DNA of 64,000 bases from Bordetella sp. H567 (GCF_001704295.1 NZ_CP012334.1:1066084-1130083); one strand, 5' to 3'. Positions 19,730 to 29,054 are shown, counted from the first letter of the stretch. Notes: generated by a model not told the origin, from the sequence alone. Made by a program: numbers and translations.

Positions 19730-20740
19730 ATGATTTCCACGTTCCTGCTGTTCTTTGCCGCGGCCGCCGCGATCTATCTCGCGTGCGAATACTTCGTCAA
19801 TGGCGTCGAATGGGTTGGCCACCGGCTCGAGCTGGGCGCGACGGCGGTGGGGACCGTGCTGGCGGCGTTCGGCACCGCCCTGCCCGAGAGTGCCGTCACC
19901 TTCATGGCCGTGGTGTTCGGCGCGACGCCGGACCAGAAGGATATCGGCGTGGGCGCGGCGATGGGCGGGCCCCTGGTGCTGTCCACGTTGGCTTATGCGG
20001 TGGTGGGCCTGTCGCTGCTGCGCCTGCGTAGACGGCAGCCGGCCGGCGCCAACGATCCCTGTATCAAGGCCGACCAGCAGCGGCTGGCGCGCGACCAGGG
20101 CTGGTTCATGGGCATATTCGTCTTCAAGGTCGGGCTGGGGCTGCTGGCCTTCGCCTGGAAGCCCTGGCTGGGCATCCTTTTCCTGATGGCCTACGCGCTG
20201 TACGTCAAGCGCGAGCTGTCCGCCGAGGACACCTTTTCCGAAGCCGACGTCCTGGAACCGCTGAAGTTCAGGCCACGCGACGCGGAGCCCACGATGGGCT
20301 GGGCCTGCCTGCAGACCGTGCTGGCTCTGGTGGTGATCGCGATCGCGTCGCGCGTCTTTGTGGTGCAGATCGAAGCCCTGGGCGAATTCATGGGCGCCAG
20401 CCCGCATGTGGCGGCCCTCCTGCTGGCGCCCGTCGCCACTGAGCTGCCCGAAATCATGAACGCCATCATCTGGGTCCGCCAGGGCAAGGAACGGCTGGCC
20501 TTGGCGAATATTTCCGGCGCCATGATGATCCAGGCCACCATCCCCAGCGCCCTGGGTATCTTCCTGACCCCCTGGCTGCTGGACGGCACGTTGATCGCCG
20601 CGGGGCTCTTCACCATGTTGTCCATCGGCGTTCTTTGGTTGCGCTTCCGCCAGGAGGCCATGAGCCTGCGCACCCTGTCCGCCGTGGGCGGCCTGTATGC
20701 GTTGTTCGCCGGTTACATCGGCTGGCATTTTTACGCCTGA
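19730..20740 (+). CDS. CaCA-family cation:cation antiporter, riboswitch-controlled
   Basis: A 336-aa inner-membrane exchanger with about ten helices and the two inverted alpha-repeats of the Na+/Ca2+ exchanger family: GTALPES (residues 48-54) and VATELPEIMNA (235-245), whose acidic residues bind the cation. A soluble loop (about 155-195) separates the halves. Because it is controlled by a yybP-ykoY manganese riboswitch, Mn2+ export is the likeliest job, though Ca2+ exchange is the family default. Start at 19730 is the first ATG after the riboswitch; there is no strong ribosome site. Confidence 0.88.
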   Translation: MISTFLLFFAAAAAIYLACEYFVNGVEWVGHRLELGATAVGTVLAAFGTALPESAVTFMAVVFGATPDQKDIGVGAAMGGPLVLSTLAYAVVGLSLLRLRRRQPAGANDPCIKADQQRLARDQGWFMGIFVFKVGLGLLAFAWKPWLGILFLMAYALYVKRELSAEDTFSEADVLEPLKFRPRDAEPTMGWACLQTVLALVVIAIASRVFVVQIEALGEFMGASPHVAALLLAPVATELPEIMNAIIWVRQGKERLALANISGAMMIQATIPSALGIFLTPWLLDGTLIAAGLFTMLSIGVLWLRFRQEAMSLRTLSAVGGLYALFAGYIGWHFYA

Positions 20741-20755
20741 AAAGCGGCTCAGCCA

Positions 20756-20784
20756 TTGAGCATGCGGGTAAACCCGGTTACAAT
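20756..20784 (+). promoter_or_regulatory. Sigma-70 promoter TTGAGC-N17-TACAAT
   Basis: TTGAGC (20756-20761) and TACAAT (20779-20784) are 17 bp apart, a near-consensus housekeeping promoter. Transcription would begin around 20791 and produce a leader of about 495 nt before the MgtC-like gene. Confidence 0.65.
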
Positions 20785-20790
20785 GGACGC

Positions 20791-21285
20791 TTCGAATCCC
20801 CAGGAGTTGCTTCGTGAATACAGATTCCGGCGACAGTAGTAGTCGACCTAGTGTCGACGTCGCTGCCTGATAGGGTTCACGCAGACCAACTCTGCCGTGC
20901 CCTGTCCCGCAGGGTGCGGTTGTCCAGCAAGTTCCATGTTCCGTCCGCGTTGCGGTCGGGTTCCGGGATGAAAGATCCGGCACGGTTTCCTAGTGTGCGG
21001 ATGCGGTCATCACGGAATGGCGTATAGCGCTGACTTTCTGTACTTTCCCGTTTTCGCTTTCCCGGCATATCCCTCTTGGTATGCCGCGGTCTGGCTGATG
21101 CTTCGCAAAGCGTCGTGGCCGGGCTGGATGCGGCGTAAACACGGGCTGCCTTGTTGTGCAGCGAAGTCGTTCGAATCGTCCGTCGTCACCGTTCGCGGTC
21201 GTTCCATGCCTGCCCGGCATGGTCGCCGCGGGCAGTGGCGCGACGCGTATCCACGTGGCACCCGCTTCGCGAGAAGGAGGCCACT
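20791..21285 (+). promoter_or_regulatory. Long leader with small overlapping ORFs
   Basis: About 495 nt lie between the promoter and the MgtC-domain gene. A GTG ORF of 18 codons (20814-20870) has AGGAG 7 nt before it and a double stop TGATAG. An 11-codon Arg/Pro ORF (20936-20971) overlaps a 19-codon ORF (20968-21027), which in turn overlaps an ATG at 21017 opening a Pro/aromatic-rich frame. Hairpins: 20900-20914, 21063-21086 (7-bp perfect stem) and 21204-21222 (CCATGCC/GGCATGG). The layout resembles the mgtA/mgtCBR leaders, where Pro-codon peptides sense Mg2+ or proline. This is a structural analogy only. Confidence 0.45.
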
Positions 21286-21621
21286 ATGCGTGTTTTCGAT
21301 TTGTTCCTGCGCCGTGCGGGCGTTGACCGTGCCGCCATGCCCAATCGCCGCGACGCCAGTTCGCGGCTGACAGTGGTTTGTCCGCGCGACGCGCTGGGCG
21401 CGGTACGCAAACATATCGTGTCCGACTTCAAGGCTGCGGGGCTGACCGTCTCCCAAATGCAAGTGGAGCAGGGCGGGGACCAGCAGCTCGCTTCGGCGTG
21501 CATTACCGTTAAATGCCCTGCGGAAATGAGATCGATACTTATGTCGCAAGCGCGCCAGTTGCAGGCGCATCCGAAGATCAGCCACGTACACTTCGGGGAC
21601 CTTCGCCGCGCCGCTTCTTGA
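21286..21621 (+). CDS. Small protein resembling the MgtC C-terminal (ACT-like) domain
   Basis: A 111-aa soluble protein with a good ribosome site (AGAAGGAGG, 21272-21280). From residue 28 it has the beta-alpha-beta pattern of the cytoplasmic domain of MgtC/SapB proteins: LTVVCPRDALGAVRKHIVSD, then SQMQVEQGGDQQLASACITV and a last strand ISHVHFG. The four-helix membrane half of MgtC is absent and nothing upstream encodes it. Full MgtC proteins inhibit the F-type ATPase and act under Mg2+ limitation; what the free domain does is unknown. It follows a long leader and precedes a porin by 45 bp. Confidence 0.6.
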   Translation: MRVFDLFLRRAGVDRAAMPNRRDASSRLTVVCPRDALGAVRKHIVSDFKAAGLTVSQMQVEQGGDQQLASACITVKCPAEMRSILMSQARQLQAHPKISHVHFGDLRRAAS

Positions 21622-21666
21622 CGGTAGACTCGCACGCGGCGAGGAATCACTCTAGGGTTGCGTGCA

Positions 21667-22788
21667 ATGAAGCAATACGTTTTATCCGCCGCGCTTGCCA
21701 GCGCGGCTTTGTTTTATCCGGCGATGGGCCACGCGGACGACGAAGACCCCGCGGGTACCCACGTCACCCTGTATGGTTTGATCGATCTGGCCGTCGCCAG
21801 CCAGCACACCTCCGGCCAGGGCACACACAACGGCATGCTGACCGGTGGCCAGACGGACTCGTTGTGGGGAATGCGCGGCAGGGAGGATCTGGATGCGGGC
21901 TGGCATGCGTCCTTCCAGCTGGAAACCGGGTTCAACGCCGGCAACGGCCTGGTAGAGGACGACAGTAACCGCCTCTTCAATTACAACGCCTGGGTGGGGC
22001 TGGGCCAGGATGCAATCGGTGAAGTGCGCCTGGGGCGGCAGTCCACCATCGGCCGGCAGTTCGGGAACCAGCTGGAACAGGCGGGCTGGAAGGACATGGG
22101 CTTGGGCGCGACCTTCAAGGCATCGGACAACTTCCAGTTCGACAACACGGTCAACTATCTTTCGCCGGCTTTCGGCGGGCTGCAGCTGGGCCTGGGGTAT
22201 TCCTTCAACGCGGACGACAGTAGCGCGTCCGGATTCCGCACGGCCAACAACAACCGCGCCTACAGCGTCGGCTTGCGCTACGAGCAGGGTCCGTTGCTGG
22301 CGATCGCCACCTGGGACCAGATGCGCCTGGGCGCCGTCCAGGCGGGGGGCGCGCGGCCGCGTGCGCTTCAGCTCGGCATGGCCTACGATTTCGAGGTCGT
22401 GAAAATCGCCGTGGCCTGGAGCCGCCAGCAGGACGGCTACGTCGGCCTGGACGGTGCCGATCCGGACGGCTTTGGGGTGGATGTCGGCCCGGCCGCCTTC
22501 GTCCATGGCGGCCGTGTGGATGCCTGGTTTGTGGGCGCGACAGTGCCGGTGGGCGCGGGTAGCGTAGTCGTGCAGTGGTCCCCGGCCAAGCCATCGTGGT
22601 CGTGGCAGGACGGCAGCCGTGCACGCACGGCCCAGGTGGGGACGCTGGGCTACATCTATCCGCTATCCAAGCGGACCAGCGTGTATACCTTCGCGGGCTA
22701 TGCGCGCAACTACACGCTGGACAACCAGTTCGATCCGGACAATTCACATACGACACGCGTGGCCATGGGTATCACGCACCAGTTCTAG
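21667..22788 (+). CDS. Gram-negative porin (Burkholderiales/Neisserial type)
   Basis: A 373-aa outer-membrane trimeric porin. The signal peptide ends near MGHA-DDED (about 22). The barrel starts HVTLYGLIDLAV and shows the typical LWGMRGREDLDAGWHASFQLETGFN segment, and it closes with the C-terminal phenylalanine strand (RVAMGITHQF) needed for outer-membrane assembly. Start taken at ATG 21667; an in-frame TTG at 21658 is the alternative. It may be co-transcribed with the MgtC-domain gene 45 bp upstream. Substrate preference cannot be read. Confidence 0.92.
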   Translation: MKQYVLSAALASAALFYPAMGHADDEDPAGTHVTLYGLIDLAVASQHTSGQGTHNGMLTGGQTDSLWGMRGREDLDAGWHASFQLETGFNAGNGLVEDDSNRLFNYNAWVGLGQDAIGEVRLGRQSTIGRQFGNQLEQAGWKDMGLGATFKASDNFQFDNTVNYLSPAFGGLQLGLGYSFNADDSSASGFRTANNNRAYSVGLRYEQGPLLAIATWDQMRLGAVQAGGARPRALQLGMAYDFEVVKIAVAWSRQQDGYVGLDGADPDGFGVDVGPAAFVHGGRVDAWFVGATVPVGAGSVVVQWSPAKPSWSWQDGSRARTAQVGTLGYIYPLSKRTSVYTFAGYARNYTLDNQFDPDNSHTTRVAMGITHQF

Positions 22789-22839
22789 CGCTACCAGGCC
22801 CTGGCGTAGACGCGGCCCGGCGCCGCGGCCGCCGGCGAC

Positions 22840-22845
22840 TACAAT
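22840..22845 (+). promoter_or_regulatory. Putative -10 box TACAAT for the ctaG-like gene
   Basis: TACAAT sits 51 bp before the GTG start of the ctaG-like gene, in the short gap after the porin. No clear -35 is visible. Confidence 0.35.
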
Positions 22846-22896
22846 GAGGCGTTCGCGTGCCGCCATCCGGGTGGTGCGCGTGTCGGGATCGTCTCC

Positions 22897-23757
22897 GTGC
22901 TGCTGCTCGATTGGCTCACTCCCTGGGAGTTCTCACCGACGCTGGTAGCCCTTTTCGCTGCCGGCGCGATCTTGTTCGTGCGCGGCGCACGCGTGCACCA
23001 TGTATCGGCCGTGCGCAAGGCGCTGTTCTGGAGCGGGATGGTGCTGCTCTACCTGTCGCTGCACACGCGCCTGGATTATTACGCGGAACGGATGTTTTTC
23101 ATCCACCGCATCCAGCACCTGGTGCTGCATCACCTCGGCCCCCTGATCGTCATGGCGGCGTATCCCGGCTCCGCCATGCGTGCTGGCCTGCCGTCTGGCG
23201 CCCGGCGCTGGCTGCATCGCTTTCGCGCCAGCCTCGTCGGCCGCGGCGTGGAGGCCGTGCTGACGCACCGGATCCTGGTGCCCGTGCTCTTCGTCTTCCT
23301 GGTCGTGGTGTGGCTGTTGCCGACGGTGCAGTTCTATTCCATGCTGGACTGGCGCCTGTACCGCCTGATGAACTGGTCCGTGGTGGTCACCGGTTTCCTG
23401 TATTGGAACCTGATCCTGGACCGGCGTCCGCGGCCGCCCGCCGCCATGTCGCCCGGGGGGCGCGTGATATCGCCGATCTTCACGATGGCGCCGCAGATGG
23501 TGGCGGGCGCGTATATCGCGCTGACGCAGCGCGATCTCTATCCCTTGTTCGAATTGTGCGGCCGGGCCATACCCATGCCGGCGCTGATGGACCAGAGCAT
23601 AGGCGGCCTGACGATGTGGATACCAGCGGCGCTGGTGGAATTGATCGGCCTGCTGGTGGCGCTGGGCAGCCTGATGCGCTTGTCCGGCAAGGGCCGGCTG
23701 CCCGCGCGCAAGCGCCGCGGGCGGGTCGGGATGGCGGCACCGCCCGCCATCCGCTAG
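22897..23757 (+). CDS. CtaG/Caa3-type cytochrome oxidase assembly membrane protein
   Basis: A 286-aa inner-membrane protein with seven or so helices. The conserved histidine-rich segment FFIHRIQHLVLHHLGPLIV (about residues 69-87) and the MDQSIGGLTMWIPAALVE motif near the end are hallmarks of the caa3_CtaG family, implicated in copper delivery or assembly of cytochrome c oxidase. The GTG start at 22897 gives the family's normal short N-terminus. It is convergent with galU, 12 bp away. Substrate (copper or other) is inferred from the family. Confidence 0.85.
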   Translation: MLLLDWLTPWEFSPTLVALFAAGAILFVRGARVHHVSAVRKALFWSGMVLLYLSLHTRLDYYAERMFFIHRIQHLVLHHLGPLIVMAAYPGSAMRAGLPSGARRWLHRFRASLVGRGVEAVLTHRILVPVLFVFLVVVWLLPTVQFYSMLDWRLYRLMNWSVVVTGFLYWNLILDRRPRPPAAMSPGGRVISPIFTMAPQMVAGAYIALTQRDLYPLFELCGRAIPMPALMDQSIGGLTMWIPAALVELIGLLVALGSLMRLSGKGRLPARKRRGRVGMAAPPAIR

Positions 23758-23769
23758 CCCGCCGGGGGC

Positions 23770-24615
23770 TTATTCCTTGTCCGGTTCCAGGCCGTGGTAC
23801 TTGCGCCCCAGCGCCACGGTGGCCTGGAACATGCCGTGCTTGTTGCCGCAGTCGTAGCGCGTGCCTTCATAGCGATGCGCGAAGACGGCGCGTTCCCGCA
23901 TCAGGGATGCGATACCGTCGGTCAGCTGGATCTCGTTGCCGGCGCCCATTTTGGTGGCGCGCAGATGTTCGAAGATTTCCGGTTCGAGCACATACCGGCC
24001 AACCACGGCAAGCGTGGACGGTGCGTCGTCAGGCTCCGGCTTTTCAACGATGTGCGTGACGCGCTCCGTGCGTTCGTCCACCTTGCGCGCCGCGACGATC
24101 CCGTACTTCTTGGTTTCCGCGCGCGGCACATCCTGCACACCCAGCACGCTGCCGTCGTACTTGATGGCGGTGTTCACCAATTGCTTGAGCACCGGCGTGT
24201 CGGCGTCGATCAAGTCATCGGCCAGCACAACCACGAAAGGCTCGTTGCCCACCGCGGGCTCGGCGGTCAGGACGGCATGCCCCAGGCCCAGGGGCGCCGA
24301 TTGCCGGATATAGATGCAGTTGACGCCCGGCGGCAGGATGCCGCGCACCATATTCAACAGTTCTATCTTGCCCTTCTTTTCCAGATCGGATTCCAGTTCC
24401 GGTGCGGAGTCGAAGTGATCCTCGATCGCCCGCTTGTTGCGGCCGGTGACAAACACGAGGTCTGTGATGCCAGCGGCGACTGCTTCTTCCACTGCGTACT
24501 GGATCAAGGGTTTGTCCACGACAGGAAGCATTTCCTTGGGCATGGCCTTGGTGGCCGGCAGAAAACGGGTGCCCATGCCCGCAACGGGAAATACAGCTTT
24601 TCTTATAGGTCGCAT
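23770..24615 (-). CDS. galU: UTP-glucose-1-phosphate uridylyltransferase
   Basis: A 281-aa nucleotidyltransferase making UDP-glucose for cell-surface polysaccharides. The N-terminal signature [28 protein letters not shown] is intact, as are the VLADDLID metal/nucleotide site and the [10 protein letters not shown] substrate loop. Length matches E. coli GalU family members (about 290). It is divergent from the M48 protease gene with 71 bp between starts. Confidence 0.95.
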   Translation of the reverse strand: MRPIRKAVFPVAGMGTRFLPATKAMPKEMLPVVDKPLIQYAVEEAVAAGITDLVFVTGRNKRAIEDHFDSAPELESDLEKKGKIELLNMVRGILPPGVNCIYIRQSAPLGLGHAVLTAEPAVGNEPFVVVLADDLIDADTPVLKQLVNTAIKYDGSVLGVQDVPRAETKKYGIVAARKVDERTERVTHIVEKPEPDDAPSTLAVVGRYVLEPEIFEHLRATKMGAGNEIQLTDGIASLMRERAVFAHRYEGTRYDCGNKHGMFQATVALGRKYHGLEPDKE

Positions 24616-24686
24616 TGGAGCCTCAATATGATGAAATATCGATATAGCTGGGGAAAGGATACTTTGTTCCTGGGTATGATACTCGC

Positions 24687-26201
24687 ATGAAACACGGGAC
24701 TTCGCGGCTTCCGGCCTACGTAAATAAGCCGCTCATGCTGTTGCTTTGTGCTTCATTATTGAGCGGAGCGCCATCGGCCGCATGGGCTCAGCCGATCGGC
24801 TTACCCTCCATGGGCGCCGCGTCGGCGGACCAGCTGTCGCCGTACGCGGAACGGCAACTCGGCGACGTGATCATGGCCGAAGGCCGCCGCGATCCGACCT
24901 ATATCCCCGATCCCGAAATCAACCAATACCTGACGTCGATGGGGCGCAAGCTGGCGTCCTTTTCGCCGGGTACCGTGCCCACGGTGGACCTGTTCGCCGT
25001 GCGCGATGCCGAGATCAATGCCTTCGCCTTGCCAGGCGGCTATATCGGCGTGAACAGCGGCCTGGTGGTGGCGACCCGAAGCGAATCCGAGCTGGCCGCG
25101 GTGCTGGCGCACGAGATCGGCCACGTGGTGCAGCGGCACATCGCGCGCGGCATGACACAGGGCAACCAGACCGGCGCCATCATGCTCGCCTCCATCGCGG
25201 GCGCGCTGCTGGCCGCGCTGGCGGGCGGCGGCGGCAACCTGGCCATGGGCGTGGCCGCGTTCGGGCAGGCGGCCGCGATCGACCGCCAGCTGGGATTTTC
25301 GCGTGATGCGGAACGCGAAGCGGACCGCGCGGGCTTCCAGATGCTGACCGGCGCCGGCTACAACCCGAGCGGCATGGCCAACATGTTCGAGCGCCTGATG
25401 AGCGCATCGCGCCTGAACGAAGGGACAGGCGGCGGCGCCTGGGCATCCACGCACCCCTTGTCCATCGACCGTATGTCGGATATCGAGAACCGCGTGCGCA
25501 ATCTGCCCAAAGGGCATCACGTGGATAGCGACGATTACTGGTACGTGCGCGCCAAGTTGCGCGTCATCCAGGGCCAGGACATGACGGGACTGCGCGGCGC
25601 CACGCAGTTGTTCCAGGACGAAGCCCGCACGCTGAGCGGCGTGCAGCAGTCGGCCGCTTACTATGGCCTGGCGCTGGGCGCCATGCGGCGCGAAGACCTG
25701 GCGGGCACGGAGAACTACCTGAAGCTGGCCACCGCCAATGGCCGGTCTTCGCCCGAACTGGACAGGCTTGCCATCGATCTGGCCAATGCGCAGAAGGACC
25801 ATGCCAAGGCCTTGTCGCTGGCGGAGGCCGCCTGGAAGGCCTGGCCCGGCCGCTACGCGATCGCGATCGCCTACGTGCAGGCTTTACAACAGGCCGGCCG
25901 CGATGCCCAGGCGCAGACTTTCCTGCGGGACCGCATCAATCAATGGGGTGAGGACGAACCGGTGTTCTACCAATTGCTCGCGCAGAGCGAGGAAAGGACG
26001 GGCGACCGGGTGCAGGCCCGGCGCGATATGGCCACTTACTACACCGCGATCGGCGCCTTGGCGGCGGCGGAGGCCCAATTGCGCCAGGCACGCGACATGT
26101 CGCGCGACTTCTATGTTTCGTCGCAGATCGACGTGCAGATTAAGCAGGTCAAGGACAAGCTGGACGAGCAGCGCCTGCTGTTGCAGCGCTTCAAGAGCTG
26201 A
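24687..26201 (+). CDS. Periplasmic M48 metalloprotease with TPR domain (BepA-like)
   Basis: A 504-aa exported protein. The signal peptide ends near AWA-Q (about 34). The zinc protease motif HEIGH (His142, Glu143, His146) and the downstream ligand Glu211 in READRAG are intact. From about residue 290 the sequence turns into helical TPR-like repeats. The same architecture defines BepA (YfgC), which degrades or assists misassembled outer-membrane proteins such as LptD. No other envelope-biogenesis gene adjoins it. Confidence 0.92.
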   Translation: MKHGTSRLPAYVNKPLMLLLCASLLSGAPSAAWAQPIGLPSMGAASADQLSPYAERQLGDVIMAEGRRDPTYIPDPEINQYLTSMGRKLASFSPGTVPTVDLFAVRDAEINAFALPGGYIGVNSGLVVATRSESELAAVLAHEIGHVVQRHIARGMTQGNQTGAIMLASIAGALLAALAGGGGNLAMGVAAFGQAAAIDRQLGFSRDAEREADRAGFQMLTGAGYNPSGMANMFERLMSASRLNEGTGGGAWASTHPLSIDRMSDIENRVRNLPKGHHVDSDDYWYVRAKLRVIQGQDMTGLRGATQLFQDEARTLSGVQQSAAYYGLALGAMRREDLAGTENYLKLATANGRSSPELDRLAIDLANAQKDHAKALSLAEAAWKAWPGRYAIAIAYVQALQQAGRDAQAQTFLRDRINQWGEDEPVFYQLLAQSEERTGDRVQARRDMATYYTAIGALAAAEAQLRQARDMSRDFYVSSQIDVQIKQVKDKLDEQRLLLQRFKS

Positions 26202-26202
26202 T

Positions 26203-27300
26203 TCAACTGCCGGTTTCGAAGAACCGGCCGAGCCGTTGCGGCAGCCAGCCCAGATGCGCGGGGAAAGCCCCGGTGGGAAAACCGGCGTGGCCGCCGTTGG
26301 CTGGTTGGTGCAGCAGCACCTGGGCCGAGCAATCCGCCGGACCCGGCAGCGCGGGCTCCGGAAAGAAGGGATCGTTGCGCGCGTTCAGCACCAGCGTCGG
26401 CACCGCGATGGACGCCAGCCAGGGCTTGCTGGATGCACGCGTCCAGTAGTCCAGGGCATTGCGGAAGCCATGCATGGGCGCGGTATAGGCGTCATCGAAG
26501 TCGCGCAGGCTGCGCGCATGGGCGATGCGCATGACATCGATGGCGCCGGGGAAGCGGCGCGCCTTTTCCAGAACTTTGTGCTTCATCGTGCGCAGGAAAT
26601 ACGCGCTGTAGACACGGCGGTTGATGAGTCCCCGTGACAGGCTGTTGCCCCCCGCCACGAGATCCAGTGGAACCGAAATGCCGGCGCAGGCGCCCAGCCA
26701 ATCCATGGCTTGCTGTTGTTCGCCGATGTATTTCAGCAGCGCGTTGCCGCCCAGCGAGACGCCCACTGCGTGCCAGCGCGCATGCGGCACGCGCGCCCGG
26801 ACGCTGCTCAACATGAACCCCACTTCGTCCGAATCGCCGGAATAGTAGGCGCGCGCCAGTCGATTGGGCGTGCCGGAGCAGCCGCGGAAATGCGCGATGG
26901 CGACGATCCAGCCGCGGGCGCGGAAATGGTGCGCGATCGCTTGCGCATAGCGGCTCAGGCTGCCGCCCTCCAGGCCATGGAAAAGTACCAGCGCCGGCGT
27001 GCCGGGCAATTGCGGCAGGCTTGCCCAATCGGCGTCGGTGATCCAGCGCGCCGCCGCGGTCTTTGCCGTGACCACGGGCGGCGGCACGGCAGGCTGGCCG
27101 TCCGCGGATTTATGCGGGAACAGGCCCGGGCCGGTCCAGTCGATGTCGATGAAGTCGCCGTCCGGCGTATCGACCCGTTCGCGCACGAAGGCGATGCGGT
27201 GATAGTGCGCCAGCGTGGCGGCGTACAAGGTCTGGCTATGCCCGTCGGGCAGCCAGCGGGGTACGGGGCAGGGTGTGGTGTCCAGGCGAGCGGAGGCCAA
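26203..27300 (-). CDS. YheT-family alpha/beta hydrolase
   Basis: A 365-aa alpha/beta-hydrolase. The N-terminal PRWLPDGHSQTLY and LVLFHGLEGGSLSRYAQ segments, the oxyanion HFRGCSGTPNRL and the nucleophile elbow GVSLGGN (Ser182) are characteristic of the YheT/EMB8 family, putative esterases with no firmly known substrate. A Pro/Ala-rich insertion of about 35 residues (about 61-98) before the first core strand is longer than usual. It ends 1 bp after the protease stop on the opposite strand. Confidence 0.88.
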   Translation of the reverse strand: MASARLDTTPCPVPRWLPDGHSQTLYAATLAHYHRIAFVRERVDTPDGDFIDIDWTGPGLFPHKSADGQPAVPPPVVTAKTAAARWITDADWASLPQLPGTPALVLFHGLEGGSLSRYAQAIAHHFRARGWIVAIAHFRGCSGTPNRLARAYYSGDSDEVGFMLSSVRARVPHARWHAVGVSLGGNALLKYIGEQQQAMDWLGACAGISVPLDLVAGGNSLSRGLINRRVYSAYFLRTMKHKVLEKARRFPGAIDVMRIAHARSLRDFDDAYTAPMHGFRNALDYWTRASSKPWLASIAVPTLVLNARNDPFFPEPALPGPADCSAQVLLHQPANGGHAGFPTGAFPAHLGWLPQRLGRFFETGS

Positions 27301-27314
27301 AAGCTGTCACCCGC

Positions 27315-27737
27315 CTAATGCAGCATGCCAGGGATATCGTGCAGGTCCAGCAGGCCGGCTTCCGCCGGTGCCGCGGAAGCATGATGCATGACCATGCGCC
27401 AACCCGTCGCGCCCTTGTGGTAGACATTCGTCGCATAGCAGCTGACATAGCTGTCGTGCGGACCGCGGGTCGACCCGACATGTTCGACCAGGATGTGGAC
27501 CGCGCTGGCGATGCTCTGCATCACCACGGGCTGCATCGGGCGAATGTGCAGGGGGCCGGCAGCCAGGATGGTCTGCCATGATTCTTCCACCGCCTTCAGG
27601 CCGACGATGCGCAGGCCGCCCGGGTGGATGCATACCACTTCTTCATCATCCGCCCAGACCTGCATCAGGCGGGCCAGGTCGGCGTGTTCCAGGGCCTCGT
27701 AGAAGGCGTCTTCGGTTTCTTGCGGCGTGGCGAACAT
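27315..27737 (-). CDS. NTF2/SnoaL-like fold protein
   Basis: A 140-aa cone-shaped alpha+beta protein (DUF4440-like). It has the N-terminal helix TPQETEDAFYEALEHADL, the AnDEEVVCIHPGG segment and the AVEESWQTIL helix typical of the group. Such proteins range from small enzymes to binding proteins, so no reaction is assigned. The stop is 14 bp beyond the hydrolase start, on the same strand, suggesting one transcript. Confidence 0.8.
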   Translation of the reverse strand: MFATPQETEDAFYEALEHADLARLMQVWADDEEVVCIHPGGLRIVGLKAVEESWQTILAAGPLHIRPMQPVVMQSIASAVHILVEHVGSTRGPHDSYVSCYATNVYHKGATGWRMVMHHASAAPAEAGLLDLHDIPGMLH

Positions 27738-27801
27738 GGGCGGCTGGGCGAGCGGAAAACGAAGTGGACGGAAAATCCCGGCGGGCGGGCCGGCGCGGCG
27801 A

Positions 27802-28014
27802 TCAGTGCCCGTGGCTACCGAGCACGGTGCCGGGCTTCAGGCGATATTCGGCGCCGCAGTACGGGCAGCGCGTCGACCCGGTATGGGCAACATCGAGGAA
27901 GACGCGGGGATGCATGCTCCACAGCGGCGCCTTGGGGCCGGGGCAGTAGACGGGCAGGTCTTCGGCGCCGACCTCGATGACTTCATGCTTGGAGGCGGTG
28001 GCGGCAGCTGTCAT
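27802..28014 (-). CDS. Zinc-finger domain protein (NDUFS6/CHCC type)
   Basis: A 70-aa protein with the CHCC zinc-ligand arrangement: Cys in LPVYCPGP, His in WSMHPRVFLD and the pair CPYCGAEYRL. Stand-alone bacterial proteins of this family are related to the complex I subunit NDUFS6. The start at 28014 (MTAAATASKHEV) was chosen over a longer frame from 28053 because GGAAACACC precedes it and homologues begin there. In many Burkholderiales the gene adjoins ilvE, as here. Confidence 0.85.
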   Translation of the reverse strand: MTAAATASKHEVIEVGAEDLPVYCPGPKAPLWSMHPRVFLDVAHTGSTRCPYCGAEYRLKPGTVLGSHGH

Positions 28015-28133
28015 GGTGTTTCCTGAAAACGGTGTGTGCGGTGAATAGCGCAACGATAGCGGAGGAATCGATGTCTGGGTAATTAGGGCGATCGGCGATG
28101 TCTACAAGCCGATCGCGGCGCGTCATGCCTGTG

Positions 28134-29054
28134 TCAAACCTTGGTCAGCCAGGCCTGGTACTTGGCGTTGCGGCCCTGGACCAGGTCGAAGAAGGCTTGC
28201 TGCAGGCGTTCCGTGACCGGGCCGCGGCGGCCGGCGCCGATACGGCGGTTGTCGACCTCCCGGATGGGCGTGACTTCGGCCGCCGTGCCGGTGAAGAAGG
28301 CTTCGTCCGCGATATAGACGTCGTCGCGGGTCAGGCGGCGGGTCAGCAGGGGGATGCCCAGGTCCGCCGCGAGCGCATGGATGGTGGACCGCGTGATGCC
28401 GGTCAGCGCCGAGGCGATTTCGGGTTCCACCAGCACGCCGTCCTTGACGATGAAGATGTTTTCGCCAGCGCCTTCCGCGACGAAGCCTTCCGTGTCCAGC
28501 AAGAGCGCTTCGTCGTAGCCGTCCTGCAGCGCTTCCGAGTTGGCGATGATGGAATTGGCGTAGGTAGTGGCCACCTTCGCGCGCGGCATGGTTACGTTCA
28601 CGTGCTGGCGCGCATAGGACGACACCTTGACGCGGATGCCTTCGGCCAGGGCTTGCTCGCCCAGGTAGGCGCCCCAGGGCCACGCCGCGATGGCCACATG
28701 CACCTTGGCGCCCTTGGGCGATACGCCCATTTTTTCCGAGCCGTAGAAGACCAGGGGACGCAGGTAGCAGGATTCCAGCTGGTTGGCGCGCACCACTTCG
28801 CACTGGGCGGCTTCCAGCGTTTCGGCGTCGTAGGGAATCGGAATCTGGTAGATGTGGGCGGAGTTGAACAGCCGCTTGGTGTGATCCTTGAGGCGAAAGA
28901 TGGCGGTGCCGCCATCCGTCTTGTAGGCGCGGACGCCTTCGAACACCGACAGGCCGTAATGCAGCGAATGGGTCAGGACGTGCGTGGTGGCATCGCGCCA
29001 GGGAACCAGTTTGCCGTCATACCAGATGAATCCGTCGCGGTCGGCCATCGACAT
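28134..29054 (-). CDS. ilvE: Branched-chain amino acid aminotransferase
   Basis: A 306-aa fold-type IV PLP enzyme interconverting branched-chain 2-oxo acids with Val, Leu and Ile. The Schiff-base lysine is Lys160 (MPRAKVATTYANS); EGAGENIFIVKDG binds the cofactor and GITRSTI completes the site. Length matches E. coli IlvE (309). A good ribosome site AAGGAG precedes the start. It is followed by the zinc-finger gene and is divergent from azlC. Confidence 0.95.
   Translation of the reverse strand: MSMADRDGFIWYDGKLVPWRDATTHVLTHSLHYGLSVFEGVRAYKTDGGTAIFRLKDHTKRLFNSAHIYQIPIPYDAETLEAAQCEVVRANQLESCYLRPLVFYGSEKMGVSPKGAKVHVAIAAWPWGAYLGEQALAEGIRVKVSSYARQHVNVTMPRAKVATTYANSIIANSEALQDGYDEALLLDTEGFVAEGAGENIFIVKDGVLVEPEIASALTGITRSTIHALAADLGIPLLTRRLTRDDVYIADEAFFTGTAAEVTPIREVDNRRIGAGRRGPVTERLQQAFFDLVQGRNAKYQAWLTKV

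Noticed and set aside
21017-21370. Pro/aromatic-rich 117-codon frame overlapping the MgtC-domain gene
   Set aside because: It lacks a ribosome site, overlaps the better-supported gene by 85 bp and becomes Arg/Cys-rich without any motif. Its first codons are mentioned only as part of the leader.
24687-26201. Possible pseudogene because of the long TPR region in the M48 protease
   Set aside because: The frame is intact, the zinc ligands are present, and BepA homologues have the same two-part layout.
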